DNA of 54,735 nt from Spirochaetota bacterium (GTDB lineage: Bacteria > Spirochaetota > Spirochaetia > Treponematales > Rectinemataceae). Of the stretch, positions 33,510 to 41,905 are shown piece by piece. The notes under the pieces were generated by a model. It worked only from the letters and a program-made list of their open reading frames with translations, ran no database searches and had not been told where the DNA came from. Position 1 is the stretch's first letter. Each line of letters begins with the position of its first letter. The stretch lies in the NCBI GenBank assembly GCA_026398595.1, contig JAPLSO010000022.1, positions 1-54,735 on the forward strand, given 5' to 3'. The position numbers and the translations under genes were made by a program.

Positions 33510-35501
33510 GTGATTGGAAAAGGCGAAGGAACTGGAGCATTGGATTTGTCCTTTGAAAAAGGCCCCGCTGGATTCGTCGAGCTGGTCGCGCGCAACAGGA
33601 AGGCATTCGTCTGCGAGAGCCCCTTGTTCTTTCTGGGTGAGTACAGGTATGCCGACCTGGCGACCGCGGCTTGCCCAGGCGAACCGAGTTCGGCGGAGGC
33701 GGGCCCTGATCCAGCGGGCGGATTCAGGCTGCCTGCCGATTTCTTCGCCGATCCGAAACAGCGCCTCTTCCTCGCCTCAGGCTGGCAGTCCTGGTCTTTC
33801 GCAGGCGAACTGACCTGGAGGGAGAGGCCGAGGCGGGCTATGGTGAAGAAGGCCCTCAACTGTTTCGTGGATCACCCCGCCGAGGCCGAACTGAGGGCTC
33901 TTTCCAAAAGAGAGGGGCGCCGGCCCGACATTGTATCTCATTTCTTCGCCGTGCTGAGGGAGAAAGATACCCGACTGGGCCTGGTTTCGACGGTATGGGC
34001 AGGCGGTCGGCGCCCCGGCCCTCCTTTGAGTTTCCTGCTCGGGTCCAAGGGACTACGGCTGTATGCCTACGCCGAAGGCGGAAGCTTCGGGGAGGGCGAG
34101 ACCTTGGCCCGCGTCGCCCTCGTCCCCGCAGCCGATTATTTCCAGCTGAAGGACGGATTCGCCGCCATAGCCGCAGGCGACGCGGGCCGCTTCCAAAGCC
34201 TGTCGGGGCTCTGCGATCTCGAATCCCGCAGACCCAGGCTGGGCGGCTTCGAGACTTGGTACAACCGATACCTGAACATCGACAAGAAAACTGTCCTCGC
34301 CGACCTCGAGGCCTTCGGCGCCGCACGCGGCATCGTCGGCGCTGCCCTCGGCGCGGGAAAGCCGGCAGTCTTCCAGATCGATGACGGCTGGGAGCGGCAG
34401 GTGGGCGACTGGCGGCCCGATTCCGCCAAGTTCCCGGAGGGCATGGCTAAGCTGGCCCGGACCATCGCGGCAAAGGGCTTTGTCCCGGGGATCTGGCTTG
34501 CCCCCTTTCTCGTTCTGCCCGGCTCGCCCGTTGCCATCGAACATCCCGCGTGGATTCTCCGCGACGATGCGGGCGCTCCCGTATCGGCCGGCTGGAACCC
34601 AGGCTGGGGCGGGGAGGTCCATTGCCTCGACCTCTCGATCCCGGAAGTGGAAGACTGCCTTGTCGAGCTTTTCCGCAGCATCGTTCAGGACTGGGGCTTT
34701 CAGTTCCTCAAGTTGGACTTCCTCTACGCGGGCATGCTCCGCGGCCGCCGCCGCGGCTTTCCGGGCGGGGCCTGGGAGCACTATGCTCGGGTACTCTCAC
34801 GGATCGCCGCGATCAAGACCGCGTCCTGCGAAGCTACCCAGGCGACAGGACCGGCCGACGGACCAGCCACCAGCCTATCGAGGCCTAAGGTGGCCATTCT
34901 CTCCTGCGGCGCACCCTTCGAATCCACGGCCCCGATCGCCCCCCTTATGCGCGTCGGCGCCGACACCAAGGAGATCTGGGACTGGACCGTCTTGCGGCTG
35001 ATCGGCCATCAGGGCAGGCCTTCTGCCAAGATCAACATCTCCCACAGCCTGGCCCGTTCCCTTCTGGACAGGACTTTCCTTCTCTCCGACCCCGATGTTG
35101 TCTTCTCGAGGACGGAGAACATCAGGCTCGAGGATAACCAAAAATTCCTCGTAGGCCTCGTCGCGTGGATGTTCGCTTCCCAGATCATGACGTCGGACGC
35201 GCCTTCTGGCTCGCCAGAAGGCGCCGCCCCTCGCGGTTCTCTCTCCCAGCATGATTTTGAGGCCGAGCTTTCGTCGCTGTATGGCAAACTGGGGGGCAGG
35301 GATTTCGCTGTCGAGCGCTTTGCCCTTTCAAGTCCCGACATCTACAATTTCAGATCGAAGGACGGAGAAATCCATGGGGCGATCAATCTCTCATCGAGGA
35401 CCGAGGCGCTGGCGCTGGAGTCGCCAACAGGCGAGGCCAAACCCGCGGTCCTGCCGGCTAAATCGCTTATCCTTTTCGGACTGGAGAAATCGGGGCGCTG
35501 A
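33510..35501 (+). CDS. GH36-type alpha-galactosidase-like glycoside hydrolase
   Basis: 663 residues, GTG start after GGGAGGAAGCT. An N-terminal beta-sandwich part (about 1-230; FLASGWQSWSFAGEL) is followed by the TIM-barrel core: FETWYNRYLNIDKKTVLADLE, FQIDDGWERQVGDWRPDSAKF, GIWLAPFLV, HCLDLSIPEVEDCL and FQFLKLDFLYAGM, where Asp403 matches the GH36/GH27 nucleophile position. RVGADTKEIWDW is near the expected acid/base region. No signal peptide: a cytoplasmic enzyme cleaving imported alpha-galactosides or a related sugar. GH36 also includes raffinose-synthase and N-acetylgalactosaminidase relatives, so the substrate is tentative. It is followed closely by a promoter for the next gene. Confidence 0.85.
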   Translation: MIGKGEGTGALDLSFEKGPAGFVELVARNRKAFVCESPLFFLGEYRYADLATAACPGEPSSAEAGPDPAGGFRLPADFFADPKQRLFLASGWQSWSFAGELTWRERPRRAMVKKALNCFVDHPAEAELRALSKREGRRPDIVSHFFAVLREKDTRLGLVSTVWAGGRRPGPPLSFLLGSKGLRLYAYAEGGSFGEGETLARVALVPAADYFQLKDGFAAIAAGDAGRFQSLSGLCDLESRRPRLGGFETWYNRYLNIDKKTVLADLEAFGAARGIVGAALGAGKPAVFQIDDGWERQVGDWRPDSAKFPEGMAKLARTIAAKGFVPGIWLAPFLVLPGSPVAIEHPAWILRDDAGAPVSAGWNPGWGGEVHCLDLSIPEVEDCLVELFRSIVQDWGFQFLKLDFLYAGMLRGRRRGFPGGAWEHYARVLSRIAAIKTASCEATQATGPADGPATSLSRPKVAILSCGAPFESTAPIAPLMRVGADTKEIWDWTVLRLIGHQGRPSAKINISHSLARSLLDRTFLLSDPDVVFSRTENIRLEDNQKFLVGLVAWMFASQIMTSDAPSGSPEGAAPRGSLSQHDFEAELSSLYGKLGGRDFAVERFALSSPDIYNFRSKDGEIHGAINLSSRTEALALESPTGEAKPAVLPAKSLILFGLEKSGR

Positions 35502-35518
35502 ACTCAGGAAAATTCGGC

Positions 35519-35547
35519 TTGCCGATTCGAATCCCTGACCCTATACT
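35519..35547 (+). promoter_or_regulatory. promoter giving a near-leaderless pyrophosphatase transcript
   Basis: TTGCCG at 35519-35524 and TATACT at 35542-35547 have a 17-base spacer. The start would fall at about 35553-35556, only a few bases before the ATG at 35558. There is no ribosome site ahead of that ATG. Confidence 0.5.
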
Positions 35548-35557
35548 TAAAAAACTT

Positions 35558-37213
35558 ATGGAAAAGACAACCTACGTTATCGGGCACAAGAACCCCGACA
35601 CCGATTCAGTCGTCGCCGCCGCCGCCTATGCCGCGCTCAAGCGCGCCCTGGACGGCGGCAATGTCCTCGCTGCCAGGGCGGGCGCGGTCAATCCCCAGAC
35701 AGAGTACATCTTCCACCGCTTTGGCTTCCCGCTTCCGGAGTTCGTTCCCGATCTCATCCCCAAGGTAGACTACTTTCTGGGCGACCCTCCCACCTGCGTC
35801 GAGGCAACCATACCGCTCTGGGAAGCCCTTTCGATCATGGAGAAGACGAACAGCCTCGTCCTTCCCATCGTCGACGCAGATGGGCGCTACAAAGCCCTCC
35901 TCCACTACAGCGCCTTCGCCCAGAACATGCTCACCAAGATCAATCCCAAAAGGAAGGCCGTCATCCCGACTTCCCTCGGTCTTCTCATAGAGACGATCAA
36001 GGCCCAGCCCATCGTCGTCTTCGACAGGGACACGATCTTCAAGGCGCGCCTGGTCGTTGTCTCCCTCAGCACGGAGAAGTTCAACGACTACATTCACCTT
36101 GAGCCGGCCGACAACAAGATCGTCCTCGTCGGCGACAGGGAGGATTCGCAGCGCATAGCCGTGGAGGCAGGGGCCAAGGTCCTCATCATCACCAACGGCA
36201 TCCTGCCCAGCAAGGAGATCAAGGAACTGGCCGAGAAGAAGGGCGTGTCCATTCTCTCCTCACCCTACGACACTTCCTCCACCTCCCTGCTCGTCCTCTA
36301 TTCGGCGCCCGTCATTACCGCGGCCGACGAAAACGTCCGGCCCCTCGGCAGGAGGGACTGGATCAAGACAGCCAAGCAGGCGATTGCCAAGTCCGCCAGT
36401 CGTTCGGTCCCCGTCGTCGATGACGAGGACAGGGTGATCGGCCTCTTCTCCGAGGGCGACCTCATTAAGGAAGCCAACCTCGAGGTGATCATGGTGGACC
36501 ACAACGAGTTCACTCAGGCCGTCGAAGGGATCGAGCACTACCGCATCCTCGAGGTCATCGACCACCACAGGCTGGGATCCTTCACTACGCTCTATCCCAT
36601 CACCTTCATTAACAAGGTAGTGGGATCGACCAGCACTATCGTCGCCACTATGTTCAGGGAGACCCGCACGCCGCTCACGCGCCAGCTGGCTTCGATTCTC
36701 CTCTGCGGCATCCTTTCGGACACCCTCGTCCTCAACTCGTCCACGACCACCGAGGTGGATAGGGAGACCGCAGAATACCTCGCTTCCATTACCGACCTTG
36801 TCGTCGAGGAGGTTGGGCGGGACATCATGACCTCGGCGTCGGAGGCGGCTGGCTTTCCCATCGAGAAGATGGTCAGGGTCGACCGCAAGGAATACGAATC
36901 GTCGGCCAAGAAGCTGTCGGTGAGCCAGATAGAGCTGACGAGTACGGACACGATCATGAAGCGGACTGACGAGATCCTTGGAGGGCTCGCCTTGCTGCGG
37001 GCCGAGACGGGAACCTACCTGGCCGCCCTCATGGCCACGGACATCACCAAGCTGCAGAGCATCCTCTTCCTGGACGGGGCCTCCGATCTCTACGGATATA
37101 TCCAATTCCCCTCGCAGCAGAAAGGAGTCTACGTACTCAAGGACATACTCTCGAGGAAGAAGCAGCTGATGCCCGCCCTTTTCGAGCTCGTCGAGAAGGC
37201 ACAGGAACGCTGA
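35558..37213 (+). CDS. ppaC: manganese-dependent inorganic pyrophosphatase with CBS and DRTGG domains
   Basis: The ATG at 35558 gives 551 residues. DHH-family metal motifs are GHKNPDTDSV near the start, a second Asp-rich site (MVDHNEFTQAV), and EVIDHHRLGSF. A regulatory insertion (about residues 70-310) holds a CBS repeat (LWEALSIMEKTNSLVLPIVDADG), a DRTGG-like part (KIVLVGDREDSQRIAVEAGA) and a second CBS (SASRSVPVVDDEDRVIGLFSEGDL). It ends with the DHHA2 domain. This is the family II enzyme whose CBS/DRTGG insert is inhibited by AMP/ADP and activated by ATP or diadenosine polyphosphates in clostridial relatives. It hydrolyses pyrophosphate to phosphate in the cytoplasm. An intrinsic terminator follows. 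Confidence 0.93.
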   Translation: MEKTTYVIGHKNPDTDSVVAAAAYAALKRALDGGNVLAARAGAVNPQTEYIFHRFGFPLPEFVPDLIPKVDYFLGDPPTCVEATIPLWEALSIMEKTNSLVLPIVDADGRYKALLHYSAFAQNMLTKINPKRKAVIPTSLGLLIETIKAQPIVVFDRDTIFKARLVVVSLSTEKFNDYIHLEPADNKIVLVGDREDSQRIAVEAGAKVLIITNGILPSKEIKELAEKKGVSILSSPYDTSSTSLLVLYSAPVITAADENVRPLGRRDWIKTAKQAIAKSASRSVPVVDDEDRVIGLFSEGDLIKEANLEVIMVDHNEFTQAVEGIEHYRILEVIDHHRLGSFTTLYPITFINKVVGSTSTIVATMFRETRTPLTRQLASILLCGILSDTLVLNSSTTTEVDRETAEYLASITDLVVEEVGRDIMTSASEAAGFPIEKMVRVDRKEYESSAKKLSVSQIELTSTDTIMKRTDEILGGLALLRAETGTYLAALMATDITKLQSILFLDGASDLYGYIQFPSQQKGVYVLKDILSRKKQLMPALFELVEKAQER

Positions 37214-37248
37214 GTATTTATGTCGAAGCTTGCTGAAATCCTGATCCG

Positions 37249-37278
37249 AAGGGCGGCCTGCCGCGGTCGCCCTTTTTT
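37249..37278 (+). terminator. intrinsic terminator of the pyrophosphatase gene
   Basis: AAGGGCG (37249-37255) pairs with CGCCCTT (37268-37274) around a 12-base GC-rich loop, followed by a run of six T (37273-37278). It lies between two convergent genes and overlaps the last bases of traB. Confidence 0.8.
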
Positions 37279-38455
37279 ATCCTATCGCGCCCGAGGCCAG
37301 AAGAGGCAGGGCGATGAAGTTTCCTATCATTCCCCCGATGCTCGATAGAAAAAAGATGAGAAGTATGTGGGTAACCCGGTTCCTGTAGAAACCCTTGATG
37401 CTCGCGATATCCTCGGTCAGGCGCTCGAAGTCCTGGACCCTGGGCTTGCGCAGGTAGGCTTCGGCGATGCCGGCGAAGAGGCCGATGCCGACGAAGGGAT
37501 TGAGGGTGGCCACAGGCGCCATAAGGAAGGAGACGAGAATAGTCAGGGGATGGGCGAGGCAGAGGGCCGAGCCTATGGCGGCCAGGGAGCCATTGAGGAG
37601 TATCCAGCGCAGGATCAAGGCCAGGCTTGCCTGGGAGCCCGAACGAAGAAAGCCCAGGGCTATGAGGGCCACGATGAGGACGGGAATGAGCCAGGCGGCA
37701 GCCTTGGTCCAACGTGAGGTGGGAGGTACGTTGTCTATATCGGCCACGTTGGGGCTTATTTCCCCTCGGTCGAGCTTCCCCAGCCAGCGATCGATGCCCT
37801 CCATATGGCCAGCTCCCACGACGGCGACAATCTTTTCCTCTTTTGCCTCGAATATCTTGGACGCGAGGTATCTGTCCCGCTCATCGATGAGCACTTCCTT
37901 TACCGAGGGAAGGTAGTCGGCGAGCTCTGCCATCATCTGTTCGAGTTCATTCTGCTCCTTCAGCTTTTCGATCTCCTCCTCGGTGAGCTTTTCGTTGGAA
38001 AAGGCCGAGCCGACGAGGCTGGAGAGGAGTTTTGTCTTGTTCCAGAAATTGGATCTGGCCCAGGCGCGCTTCAAGGTCACCTGGATGTCCCGGTCGCAGA
38101 AGGACCAGGGTATGCCCCCGGCCTCGGCTGCCCGTACCGCGGCGAGCATCTCCTCGCCGGGTTTGGCGCCGATGCCTTCGCCCATTCTTTTCTGAAAGCC
38201 CGAGAGGGTGAGGTTGGCGAGGAGGAAGAAGCCCTTGCCTTCCCTGAGCACCTTGCCTAAATCGAGGCTTTCCCAATGCGAACCCTGGGTCATCGATTGA
38301 TAGCGGTTGGCGTCGATTTCGACGCAGACCCGCCCTGGTTTTTCCCGCTCTATGAGCTCCGAGACTTCTCCTACGCTTTCGAGGGAGATATGAGCCGTGC
38401 CCACCAGGGTCACGGACCTGCCCTTCAATTCAATGCTGCGAACAGTATTGGACAT
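37277..38455 (-). CDS. TraB/PrgY-family membrane protein
   Basis: 392 residues, ATG after AAAGGATCGACG. The N-terminal TraB domain has VTLVGTAHISLESVGEV, PGRVCVEIDANRY and IVAVVGAGHMEGI, the conserved Gly-x-x-His lines of the Tiki/TraB/PrgY clan. The last about 140 residues form three to four membrane helices (AAWLIPVLIVALIALGFL, ILVSFLMAPVATLNPFVGIG and THILLIFFLSSIGGMIGNFI). Clan members include proposed metalloproteases that limit peptide pheromones; the activity of this protein is not known. It follows holA by 16 bases and likely shares the lexA-holA message. Confidence 0.88.
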   Translation of the reverse strand: MSNTVRSIELKGRSVTLVGTAHISLESVGEVSELIEREKPGRVCVEIDANRYQSMTQGSHWESLDLGKVLREGKGFFLLANLTLSGFQKRMGEGIGAKPGEEMLAAVRAAEAGGIPWSFCDRDIQVTLKRAWARSNFWNKTKLLSSLVGSAFSNEKLTEEEIEKLKEQNELEQMMAELADYLPSVKEVLIDERDRYLASKIFEAKEEKIVAVVGAGHMEGIDRWLGKLDRGEISPNVADIDNVPPTSRWTKAAAWLIPVLIVALIALGFLRSGSQASLALILRWILLNGSLAAIGSALCLAHPLTILVSFLMAPVATLNPFVGIGLFAGIAEAYLRKPRVQDFERLTEDIASIKGFYRNRVTHILLIFFLSSIGGMIGNFIALPLLASGAIG

Positions 38456-38471
38456 CGTCGATCCTTTGGTT

Positions 38472-39506
38472 TCAATGAGAGAGATAGTACTCTCGTTCCT
38501 TCCAGCCCGACAAGATGAGGCCTCCGCCCTTCTTCATCATGACCGAACGTACAAGGAGGTGGAGGAAGGGCCGGGCATAGGAGCCGGGGAAGCCTCCACG
38601 CAGAGCGGCCTCGGTTTCTGAAATGGCGCGCAGAATCCTTCCGCAGTCCTGTTCCGAGTAGCGCTTCATGCCTGCGCGGAACTTCTTCTGGCCCGTTTTG
38701 CTCAAGATTTTCTCGATGCGGAATGCTTCCTCGGGGCTTTCGCCCCCGGCGGCGAGGCTCTGGATCCGCCTAAGCTTCCTGAAACTCCAGACCAGGGCGG
38801 CGACGATCTGGGAAGGGTCGCTCTGCCGGTCGGCGAGGATGGCGTCGAGAACGCCCAGGGCCGTGGAGAGATCGCCTGAAGTCATCCTGTCGAAGAGGCT
38901 GAAGGCGTCCTCCCGGCGGGAATGGGAGAGAGCTGCCTCGACCTCGTCTGCCGAAAGCCTTTTATCCTTGGGAAAACAGGCGGCAAGAAAGAGGCAGGCC
39001 GATTCCATGGAGGAGGTCTCGTTCTCCACCAGCTCGAGCAGGGCATCGATGGCCCCTTCGTCGGCCGAGAGCCCGTCCGCGGCGAGGCGGTCCTTTAGCC
39101 AGACAGGCTTTTCGGCGTCGCGGAGTTCCCAGAACATGATCTTGTTGGCCGCGCCCACAGCCGTCTCCAGGGGCTTGGCCAGAGAATATCCCTCGGTGAC
39201 GAGGAGAAGGACAGCGCCATCGGCCGGGGAAGCGAGGTAGTCGGTAATGGCCGCGATCTGCGCCTTGGTGGAGATGGTCTCGGCGCCCTGGTATTTCACG
39301 ATCCTCCGTGAAGCGAAGAGGGAACCGTTTCTGAGGAGTCCCGTCAGCTCTTCGGGCCCCGTCTCCGAGGCATAGCGCCTGTGGAGTTCGGGCTGCGAGC
39401 CGTCGATCGCGGCGCAGGTCTTGACGATTTCCCCGATGAAGGCCTCCCTCCGGCCGATTTCGGGGCCGGCGAGGATGTAAAAGGGGGCTGGGGCTTTGGG
39501 GGGCAT
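38472..39506 (-). CDS. holA: DNA polymerase III delta subunit
   Basis: 344 residues, the usual size of HolA. Lines: FYILAGPEIGRREAFIGEIV, NGSLFASRRIVKYQGAETIS, AVLLLVTEGYSLAKPLETAV, EKPVWLKDRLAADGLSADEG, a helical lid and a C-terminal region with QIVAALVWSFRKLRRIQSLA and RILRAISETEAALRGG. The subunit opens the beta sliding clamp within the clamp loader. The match is diffuse, as is normal for this fast-evolving family. It begins six bases after lexA, so replication and SOS genes are linked on one transcript. Confidence 0.85.
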   Translation of the reverse strand: MPPKAPAPFYILAGPEIGRREAFIGEIVKTCAAIDGSQPELHRRYASETGPEELTGLLRNGSLFASRRIVKYQGAETISTKAQIAAITDYLASPADGAVLLLVTEGYSLAKPLETAVGAANKIMFWELRDAEKPVWLKDRLAADGLSADEGAIDALLELVENETSSMESACLFLAACFPKDKRLSADEVEAALSHSRREDAFSLFDRMTSGDLSTALGVLDAILADRQSDPSQIVAALVWSFRKLRRIQSLAAGGESPEEAFRIEKILSKTGQKKFRAGMKRYSEQDCGRILRAISETEAALRGGFPGSYARPFLHLLVRSVMMKKGGGLILSGWKEREYYLSH

Positions 39507-39512
39507 GGGGCT

Positions 39513-40112
39513 TCAATAGCTCCTGATGATGGCCTTGAGCTTGCCGAGGATGCGCACGTCCTGGGTATAGATGGGGGTATAGTTGGGGTTCTCTGCCTGG
39601 AGACGTATTCTGTTGTTCTCCTTGAAAAAACGCTTTAGGGTGGCCGAGTCGTCGATGAGTGCGGCAACGATCTCGCCATTATTGGCTGTCGGCTGCTGTT
39701 CGATGATGGCGATGTCGCCTGACCGTATCCCGGCGTCCCGCATGGAATCGCCCTTGACGCGGAGGGCGAAAGAGCCGCTCTTGCGGGCGAACTCGGCGGG
39801 CACGCGGATCGTCTCGGTCCAGTTCTCCTCGGCGAGGATGGGGTTTCCCGCGGCAATGGTGCCCAGGATGGGAAGCTCGGTGACCGAGTCATCGTTCTCT
39901 TTTTTTTGGATTATCTCGAGGGCTCGTGAGCGGTTTTCCTGGAGTCGGATGACGCCCTTTTTTTCTAGGGCCTTGATATGGTCGTAGGCGCCTTTGACGG
40001 AGATCGAAAAGGCTTTGGCCGTCTCCCGCACTGTGGGGGGGAAGGAGTTCTCCTCGATGAAGCTCGTGAGAAAATCGAGCACTTCCTGCTGGCGTGCGGT
40101 CAACTGCTTCAT
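39513..40112 (-). CDS. lexA: LexA repressor
   Basis: 199 residues. N-terminal winged helix: LTARQQEVLDFLTSFIEENSFPPTVRETAKAF. The self-cleavage bond is Ala88-Gly89 in GTIAAGNPIL; the catalytic dyad is Ser123 (VKGDSMRD) and Lys160 (SATLKRFF). LexA represses SOS genes until RecA filaments trigger autocleavage. Upstream (minus strand) TATACT lies about 30 bases before the start, and the short palindrome TAGTACTA (40118-40125) lies next to the ATG; whether it is the LexA site is unproven. It is first in the lexA-holA-traB unit. Confidence 0.96.
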   Translation of the reverse strand: MKQLTARQQEVLDFLTSFIEENSFPPTVRETAKAFSISVKGAYDHIKALEKKGVIRLQENRSRALEIIQKKENDDSVTELPILGTIAAGNPILAEENWTETIRVPAEFARKSGSFALRVKGDSMRDAGIRSGDIAIIEQQPTANNGEIVAALIDDSATLKRFFKENNRIRLQAENPNYTPIYTQDVRILGKLKAIIRSY

Positions 40113-40205
40113 CGCCTTAGTACTATCCTTCCGTTAAGTATATTCCACGTGGCCGGGATTTGCGCAAGAGGGAAACCTTGATTCAGGAAGAAAAGCGCGG
40201 TTAAA

Positions 40206-40236
40206 ACGACAGATCGAGGCTGAAAAGCCCTCGATC
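40206..40236 (-). terminator. intrinsic terminator downstream of ptsH
   Basis: GATCGAGG (40212-40219) and CCTCGATC (40229-40236) form a perfect eight-base stem. On the minus strand the hairpin is followed by TGTCGTTTTAA, a weak T-tract. It lies about ten bases after the ptsH stop. Confidence 0.5.
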
Positions 40237-40246
40237 CCCCGAAGGT

Positions 40247-40519
40247 TCAGCCCAGTTCCTCGTTGAAGCCGGACTCAAAGAGCGTCTTGATGGCTTCGGC
40301 GGCGGCCGCCTCGTCCGATCCTTCGGCGATGATCTTGATTCGCGATCCAAAGCTGGCGGCCAGGGTTATGATGCCCATGATCGACTTGGCGTTGATCCTG
40401 TTGCCCGCCTTCTCGAGGAAGATCCGGGACGAGAATTTCACCGCCGTCTGGGCTATCAGCGCCGACGGTCTCGCGTGCATGCCCGCCCTGTTCTTGATGG
40501 TTATCTCAAGTTCGATCAT
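40247..40519 (-). CDS. ptsH: phosphocarrier protein HPr
   Basis: The ATG at 40519, with GGAGCTCAA ahead, gives 90 residues. Active-site His15 is in NRAGMHARPSA, and regulatory Ser46 in NAKSIMGIITLAA. Both the PTS phosphotransfer site and the HprK target are therefore kept. HPr starts 25 bases after the hprK stop. Spirochaetes often have HPr and HprK without a full sugar PTS, so the pair may serve regulation rather than transport; no EI or EII gene is present in this window. Confidence 0.96.
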   Translation of the reverse strand: MIELEITIKNRAGMHARPSALIAQTAVKFSSRIFLEKAGNRINAKSIMGIITLAASFGSRIKIIAEGSDEAAAAEAIKTLFESGFNEELG

Positions 40520-40544
40520 TTGAGCTCCGATGAATATCGCTGTC

Positions 40545-41540
40545 TCAGTAGTCGTCGCGCGAGAAGTATAGAGTTCGCGCGTTTTCGCTTTCAAGCCAGC
40601 GCATGATGTTCTGGTTGAATTCCTTGGCCGAGTGATAGCCCATCTTCTTGAGACGCTCGTTCATCGAAGCTGTCTCCACGATGATGGGGATGTTCCTGCC
40701 GGGCTTCACGGGGATCTCCAGCTTTGGGATCTGGACGCCCAGGATTTCCTGATAGAGTTCGTCCATCCCGATGCGGTCATAGACCTTATTGGGGTCCCAA
40801 TCCTCCAGTTGGCAGATCAGCTGGATCTGTTTCTTGTCGCGTATGGCACCCACGCCGAAGAGATGGGTGATGTTGATGATGCCGAGGCCCCTGATCTCCA
40901 TGTGGTGGCCGATGACCTTATTGGCTCCCTGGCCTATCAGGGTGGAACCGTTGACGCAGCGCACCTCGACGACGTCATCGGCGACGAGGCGGTGTCCCCG
41001 TTCGATGAGCTCGAGGGCTGTCTCGCTTTTACCCACGCCCGAGTCGCCGACAAGGAGGATGCCGATGCCGAAGACCTCGACGAGGACGCCATGCATCGTC
41101 ATCTTGGGAGCGAAGATGTCGGCGAGCACGCGGATCACCCTGCCCGAGAAATCGCTCGAATAGAGGGTTGTGCTCAGGATGGGGCAACCCCCTTTCTCCG
41201 CTGCCGCGAGGAAAGCCTCCGAGGGAAGGAGGGAGGAGGTGAAGATGCAGCAGGGTATCGCGTAGGAAAAGAGCTTTTCGATGGATTCACGTGAACCCTC
41301 GGCCTCGATCTTGGCGAGGTAGGCGCATTCGCCTTTGCCGAAGATCTGGAGCCGCTGCCAGGCAAAGGACTCGTAGAAGCCTGCGAGTGCCAGGCCCGGA
41401 CGGTTGAGGTCGGGAACGGTGATGGGCCTGCCCAGGCCGGCCCTGCCCGCCAGACAGGAAAGGCTCAGGGCGTTCTGTTCCTTCAGGTCGAGGTCGAGGA
41501 GGTCGAGGACACTGAAGGCCCCAGGTTCGTTTCCAAGCAC
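40545..41540 (-). CDS. hprK: HPr kinase/phosphorylase
   Basis: 331 residues, GTG start without a strong ribosome site. The N-terminal domain (SVLDLLDLDLKEQNALSLSC) precedes the kinase core: MHGVLVEVFGIGILLVGDSGVGKSETALELIERGHRLVADDVV with the Walker A GDSGVGKS, MEIRGLGIINITHLFGVGAI and the C-terminal NIPIIVETASMNERLKKMGY. It phosphorylates HPr on Ser46 and reverses this with phosphate. It lies between hpf and ptsH, the classic rpoN-hpf-hprK-ptsH order. Confidence 0.96.
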   Translation of the reverse strand: MLGNEPGAFSVLDLLDLDLKEQNALSLSCLAGRAGLGRPITVPDLNRPGLALAGFYESFAWQRLQIFGKGECAYLAKIEAEGSRESIEKLFSYAIPCCIFTSSLLPSEAFLAAAEKGGCPILSTTLYSSDFSGRVIRVLADIFAPKMTMHGVLVEVFGIGILLVGDSGVGKSETALELIERGHRLVADDVVEVRCVNGSTLIGQGANKVIGHHMEIRGLGIINITHLFGVGAIRDKKQIQLICQLEDWDPNKVYDRIGMDELYQEILGVQIPKLEIPVKPGRNIPIIVETASMNERLKKMGYHSAKEFNQNIMRWLESENARTLYFSRDDY

Positions 41541-41601
41541 AGCGATGAGTGTACTACGAAGCGGGGCGGAGGTAAATCGGCCTCTAGACGGCTGATCGGG
41601 G

Positions 41602-41895
41602 TCAATTCTTCTGCTGGATCTTCTCTTTTTCTTTCGTGAGTTTCTGGTCCAGCTTGTCCATGAGGATATCTATTCCAGGATTGACCTCAAAGGCCGTCTC
41701 CTGGAGGTGGGCCTGGGCTCCCCACCTGAAGTTCACCGTAACCTCGAGTTTATAGCGGTTGGCATCCTTGGTTAAGGCGAACAGAAGATCGATGATCATG
41801 TCCTTGGCGTATCCGATCCGTTCGACTTTCGTGGCGAGATACTTTTTACTCTCTTCGCTGAGTTCGAAATGTACGGAACGGACATCGATGTTCAT
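41602..41895 (-). CDS. hpf: ribosome hibernation promoting factor (short form)
   Basis: 97 residues, ATG after AAGGAGGCGCAC. MNIDVRSVHFELSEESKKYL, then FRWGAQAHLQETAFEVNPG and IDILMDKLDQKLTKEKEKI are the HPF/RaiA S30AE-type lines. The protein binds the 30S decoding region in stationary phase; being short, it should need a separate partner for 100S formation, unlike long HPF. It begins ten bases after rpoN stops, the usual partner gene order. Confidence 0.93.
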   Translation of the reverse strand: MNIDVRSVHFELSEESKKYLATKVERIGYAKDMIIDLLFALTKDANRYKLEVTVNFRWGAQAHLQETAFEVNPGIDILMDKLDQKLTKEKEKIQQKN

Positions 41896-41905
41896 GTGCG
41901 CCTCC

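Noticed and set aside
40113-40126. TAGTACTA palindrome next to lexA as SOS box
   Set aside because: Only eight bases, with no second copy at other SOS genes in the window and no known consensus for this group that I can match, so it is not called as an operator.
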